Source of the DNA: Puniceicoccaceae bacterium 5H | GTDB lineage: Bacteria > Verrucomicrobiota > Verrucomicrobiia > Opitutales > Oceanipulchritudinaceae | Assembly (NCBI GenBank): GCA_009772895.1 | Contig: WOUP01000003.1 | Span: forward strand, 310,001-374,000 | Length of the DNA: 64,000 bases | Direction of reading: 5' to 3' | Shown here: in pieces, positions 60,576-64,000 of the stretch | How the letters are laid out: the number at the start of each line of letters is the position of its first letter | Position numbering within the stretch: the first letter of the stretch is position 1 | The notes under the pieces: generated by a model | What the model was told of the DNA's origin: nothing | What the model saw: only the letters and a program-made list of their open reading frames with translations | Database searches by the model: none | Position numbers and translations under genes: made by a program

Positions 60576-62042
60576 TTGACCCTGACCCACTTCTATATAT
60601 ATGACTGGCTTGTAAAGCAACTGAAAGTGCCTTGGATCAGGGATTTATTTGTGAATTTTCCACTCATACTGCCGCAAAATTTGGCCAGCGTTATTGATCG
60701 CTTGTCCCGCGAGGTGGCGAAACGAGGTGGCCGTGTCCTGCTCGTGGGGGGCGTCGTGCGCGACGGCCTGCTCGGCATTCCCACGAAGGATGTCGATCTT
60801 GAGGTTTTCGGCTTACCTCCCGCCCAGCTGGAACCGGTGCTGAAGGGCATCGGCAAATATGCGTCGGTCGGCAAGGCCTTCGGCGTTTACAAGCTGGTGT
60901 CCAACGACCTCGACGTGGCGGTGCCGCGCCGCGAGCGCAAGACTGGCGAAGGCCATCAGGCGTTCGATATCGAGCCCGATCCGTTTCTCTCCGTCGCGGA
61001 GGCGGCGGCCCGGCGCGACTTCACCGTCAACGCGCTCTATGCCGATCCGCTGACGCAAGAGGTGATCGACCCCCACGGCGGTTGGGCAGACTTGCAGGCG
61101 CGTCGCCTGCGCCACACCTCGGCGGCGTTTGTGGAGGATCCGCTGCGGGTGCTGCGCGGCATGCAGTTTTGTGCGCGCTTCGAGCTGACGCCGGCCGAGG
61201 AAACCGTGGCGCTCTGCCGCTCCATGACGCCGGAGTCCCTCTCGCCGGAGCGCTATTACGAGGAGTGGAAAAAACTGATCCTGCGTGGGCGCAAGCCGTC
61301 GCTGGGGCTGGAGTTTTTGCGCGCCACGGGTTGGGTGCAGTATTTCCCGGAGCTGCAGGCACTGATCGACTGTCCGCAAGACCCCAAGTGGCATCCGGAG
61401 GGCGACGTGTGGCAGCACACCCTGTACTGCCTGGACTTCTTTGCGCGGCAACGGATCGGCGACGATTGGGAGGACTTGGTCGTTGGGCTGGCGGTGCTGT
61501 GTCACGACCTCGGCAAGCCCGCCACGACGGCGTTTTCGGACGGGCATTGGCGTTCACCACGTCACGATATGGCGGGCGAAGCGCCGACGCGGGCCCTGTT
61601 GGCGCGCTTTACCCAGCACCGCGATTTGATCGAGGCCGTGGTGCCGTTGGTCTTGTGTCACATGCGCCCGCACATGCTCTATCAGCAGCAGGGCGGCTCC
61701 GGGGCGATCCGCCGGCTTTCGCGCGATGTGGGCCGTCTGGACCGCTTGATCCGGGTGTTGCGGGCTGATTACGGCGGGCGCCCGCCGCTGCCGGGAGAGC
61801 CCTGCAAGGCGGCGGATTGGCTCGCGGCGAAGGCCGAGCAGCTGCGCATCCAGGACGAGGCTCCGAAGCCGATCCTGATGGGCCGGCACCTGATCGAGGC
61901 GGGCTTGAAGCCGGGGCCGCGTTTCAAGGAGATCCTTGATGCGGCCTACGAGGCGCAGCTCGACGATGCCTTCGAAGACGAGGCGGGCGCCTTGGCGTTC
62001 TTGCGGACGTATCTGCAGGAAACGCCGTTGTCGTCCGAGTAA
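60576..62042 (+). CDS. CCA tRNA nucleotidyltransferase / poly(A) polymerase family with HD domain
   Basis: RVLLVGGVVRDGLLGIPTKDVDLEVFG, RRDFTVNALYADP, EDPLRVLRGMQFCARF, GDVWQHTLYCLD...LCHDLGKP; exact start uncertain. Confidence 0.9.
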   Translation: MTLTHFYIYDWLVKQLKVPWIRDLFVNFPLILPQNLASVIDRLSREVAKRGGRVLLVGGVVRDGLLGIPTKDVDLEVFGLPPAQLEPVLKGIGKYASVGKAFGVYKLVSNDLDVAVPRRERKTGEGHQAFDIEPDPFLSVAEAAARRDFTVNALYADPLTQEVIDPHGGWADLQARRLRHTSAAFVEDPLRVLRGMQFCARFELTPAEETVALCRSMTPESLSPERYYEEWKKLILRGRKPSLGLEFLRATGWVQYFPELQALIDCPQDPKWHPEGDVWQHTLYCLDFFARQRIGDDWEDLVVGLAVLCHDLGKPATTAFSDGHWRSPRHDMAGEAPTRALLARFTQHRDLIEAVVPLVLCHMRPHMLYQQQGGSGAIRRLSRDVGRLDRLIRVLRADYGGRPPLPGEPCKAADWLAAKAEQLRIQDEAPKPILMGRHLIEAGLKPGPRFKEILDAAYEAQLDDAFEDEAGALAFLRTYLQETPLSSE

Positions 62043-62093
62043 CCGCGCCGCAAGGTTGCGTTTCGGCCTACGCGTCCTCTTGTGTAGGGTGAC

Positions 62094-62936
62094 ATGGATT
62101 CTGCGCAATCATACCCGCTCGAAGACCTCTACGAAGACATCATCGGCAAGGCCCAGCGCGGCCTGGGCCTGAGCGACCTCCAGTTGATGGAGCGCTCCGG
62201 CCTCAGCATGTTCGCCATCCAGGCGGCCAAGGAAGGCGAGTTTCACGAAGATTCCGTCGCGCCCCTGGCTGAGGCGCTGGGGCTCAAGCCGGACGCCCTG
62301 GGCGCGATCGGCAGCCAGCAATACAACCCGCGCGTCAGCCCGATCGAGGGCTTCCTGCCGATCAACCAGCCCGCGACGCTCTACCCGGGCGCGACGGTCA
62401 ACCTTTACCTCGTCTGGGATGTCGAAACCAAGGCCGCCTGGTTGTTCGACTGCGGGGAAGACGCCACCGATGTGGTCGAGATCGTGCGCCGCCACGACCT
62501 GAAGCTCGAGGCGATCTTCCTCACGCACGGTCACCACGACCACATCAAGGCGCTGCCGGGCATTCGCGAAGCCCTCGGCAATCCTCCGGCCTACGCGCAT
62601 CCCCAGGAAAACGTGGCCGGGACCGAACCCATCCATGAGGGTGAGATCCACACACTGGGCCGCCTGAAGCTGGAGGCGCGTTCGACGCCCGGTCATTCGC
62701 CCGCGGGCCTCACCTATGTCGTCTCGGGTCTGGAGCGCCCGGTCGCCGCAGTAGGCGATGCGATTTTTGCCGGCTCCATGGGGCGGGTCGAGGCGGAGCG
62801 CTTCGAGGAAGCGAAGCAAGCGATCCGTGACCATATCCTGAGCATGGGCGAACAGACTATCCTCTGCCCGGGCCATGGGCCGCTCACCACAGTCGCGCTC
62901 GAGCGCGAGCACAATCCGTTTTTTGCCACCGAGTAG
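62094..62936 (+). CDS. MBL-fold (glyoxalase II-like) hydrolase with N-terminal HTH-like domain
   Basis: C-terminal THGHHDH, STPGHSPAG, VGDAIFAGSMGR, CPGHGPLTT; N-terminal LSDLQLMERSGLSMFAIQAAKEGEFHEDSVAPLAEALGLKPDAL resembles Cro/C1-type HTH. Confidence 0.85.
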   Translation: MDSAQSYPLEDLYEDIIGKAQRGLGLSDLQLMERSGLSMFAIQAAKEGEFHEDSVAPLAEALGLKPDALGAIGSQQYNPRVSPIEGFLPINQPATLYPGATVNLYLVWDVETKAAWLFDCGEDATDVVEIVRRHDLKLEAIFLTHGHHDHIKALPGIREALGNPPAYAHPQENVAGTEPIHEGEIHTLGRLKLEARSTPGHSPAGLTYVVSGLERPVAAVGDAIFAGSMGRVEAERFEEAKQAIRDHILSMGEQTILCPGHGPLTTVALEREHNPFFATE

Positions 62937-62945
62937 GCGGCACAC

Positions 62946-62976
62946 GAAAAAGCCCGCTTCCGAGGTGGAAGCGGGC
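62946..62976 (-). terminator. Intrinsic terminator downstream of Na+/H+ antiporter gene
   Basis: gcccgcttcc-gaggt-ggaagcgggc preceded by aaaaa on + (T-run on minus). Confidence 0.75.
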
Positions 62977-63008
62977 CGAAATCGTGGACGTAAAAGGTGT
63001 GTCGTGGC

Positions 63009-64000
63009 CTAGCCGATGCTGGGCAGGAAGAGGAAGCAGATCGCGACGATAATCGTCGGCGGGATGGCTCCCAGGGCGAGATTGAGCGGCGAGATGCCTT
63101 CGCCGAAGTATTTTTGCAGCAGGCTCTGGCCGGCCGGATTCGGCGCATTGGCGATCACGGTCAGACCGCCACCCGTCACGGCACCGGCAACGACTGCGTA
63201 CTGCAGCGCTTCGTTGCTGGCAAAGGCCGGGACCTGCGAAGCGAGGAAGGTGATGGCCGCATTGTCGTTAAAGGCTGTCAGCAGCGTGGCGCCGAGGAAC
63301 AGGGACACCTCGTTCAGCTTGCCGAGCACCGGCGAAATCCACCAGTTTTGCAGCGAGCCGTGGGTCACGAGGGCGGCAAGGAAGACGCCGACCAGCAGCG
63401 GACCCTTGATGCTCACGTCGTCCTGGTGCGTCTTTGTGGCGGCCACAAAGGCGAGGAAGAACAGGAAGCCGGCAATGAAGAGCGGCGGGTGGTGCAGGGT
63501 GAAGACCGTCCAGGCCATGAAGCAGAGAATGACACCCGTGATCCAGAACGGGATCGGCTCTTCGGGCAGTTCGTTGGCATTGTGCTCCTTTTCGGCCTGC
63601 TGGTTGATCTTCACGAACTCCTTCTTGAAAATAAAGAAGTAGAGCAGGGTGGAGAGCACAATGGCGGTGACGGCCTTGTAGCCGAAGTAGTCGAACATGT
63701 GCGCCATACCCCAGCCCCAGGTGCCGGCGACCATCAGGACCGGCGGAGCGGCAAAGTGCGTCAGCGTGCCCCCGACGGAGACGTTGACGAAAAGCAGGCC
63801 GAGCGTGGCATACTTGAACTTGCCCGACACGTCGTAGCGGTAGAACTGGTCGGCGAGCAGCAGGGCCGCAATCGTCATGGCGGCGGGCTCGGTGATGAAC
63901 GAGCCGAGCAGGGGCCCGATGATGAGAATGGACATCCACCAGGCGCTGGGCTTGCGCTTGCCGAAGCCGGCGACGACCCCCAGCACCTTTTCCGAGAACT
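63009..64000 (-). CDS. Putative Na+/H+ antiporter (5' end beyond window)
   Basis: Multi-TM; GPLLGSFITEPAAMTIAALLL, TLTHFAAPPVLMVA, LTAFNDNAAITFLASQVP, TGGGLTVIANAPNPAG. Confidence 0.85.
   Translation of the reverse strand, partial: FSEKVLGVVAGFGKRKPSAWWMSILIIGPLLGSFITEPAAMTIAALLLADQFYRYDVSGKFKYATLGLLFVNVSVGGTLTHFAAPPVLMVAGTWGWGMAHMFDYFGYKAVTAIVLSTLLYFFIFKKEFVKINQQAEKEHNANELPEEPIPFWITGVILCFMAWTVFTLHHPPLFIAGFLFFLAFVAATKTHQDDVSIKGPLLVGVFLAALVTHGSLQNWWISPVLGKLNEVSLFLGATLLTAFNDNAAITFLASQVPAFASNEALQYAVVAGAVTGGGLTVIANAPNPAGQSLLQKYFGEGISPLNLALGAIPPTIIVAICFLFLPSIG

Overview
GC-rich bacterial chromosomal window, almost fully coding. By gene content it looks like Verrucomicrobiota, probably class Opitutae (inference, not tested). 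It opens inside a NADH:quinone oxidoreductase operon (nuoC partial to nuoN, + strand) closed by a strong GNRA-capped hairpin. Then follow yjbQ/folA/thyA, an endonuclease/exonuclease/phosphatase protein, a ComEC-like membrane protein, thiD, rarA, an OpgC-like protein, a sulfotransferase-like protein, pyruvate:ferredoxin oxidoreductase, a long PurF, DoxX, a FAD oxidoreductase, PEP carboxylase, an esterase, a lipoprotein, a dsbD-like gene that appears broken by an internal deletion, a 1951-aa alpha-2-macroglobulin with a GCTEQ thioester motif, DUF423, a HAD hydrolase, a GYF-like tail-anchored protein, and a sucA-sucB-(two paralogous lipoproteins)-lpd cluster. The right end has a SUI1/eIF1-like protein, glucokinase, an AEC transporter, hemF, an epimerase, a STAS + REC-PP2C-HATPase partner-switching pair, a CCA-adding/HD enzyme, an HTH-MBL fusion and a Na+/H+ antiporter (partial). 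No rRNA, tRNA, CRISPR, prophage or transposon was recognised. This is mostly core genome. The best candidates for something undescribed are the tandem lipoprotein family inside the 2-oxoglutarate dehydrogenase cluster, the one-polypeptide partner-switching module, the HTH-MBL fusion, the dsbD deletion and the inverted-repeat-rich leader of the PFOR gene.
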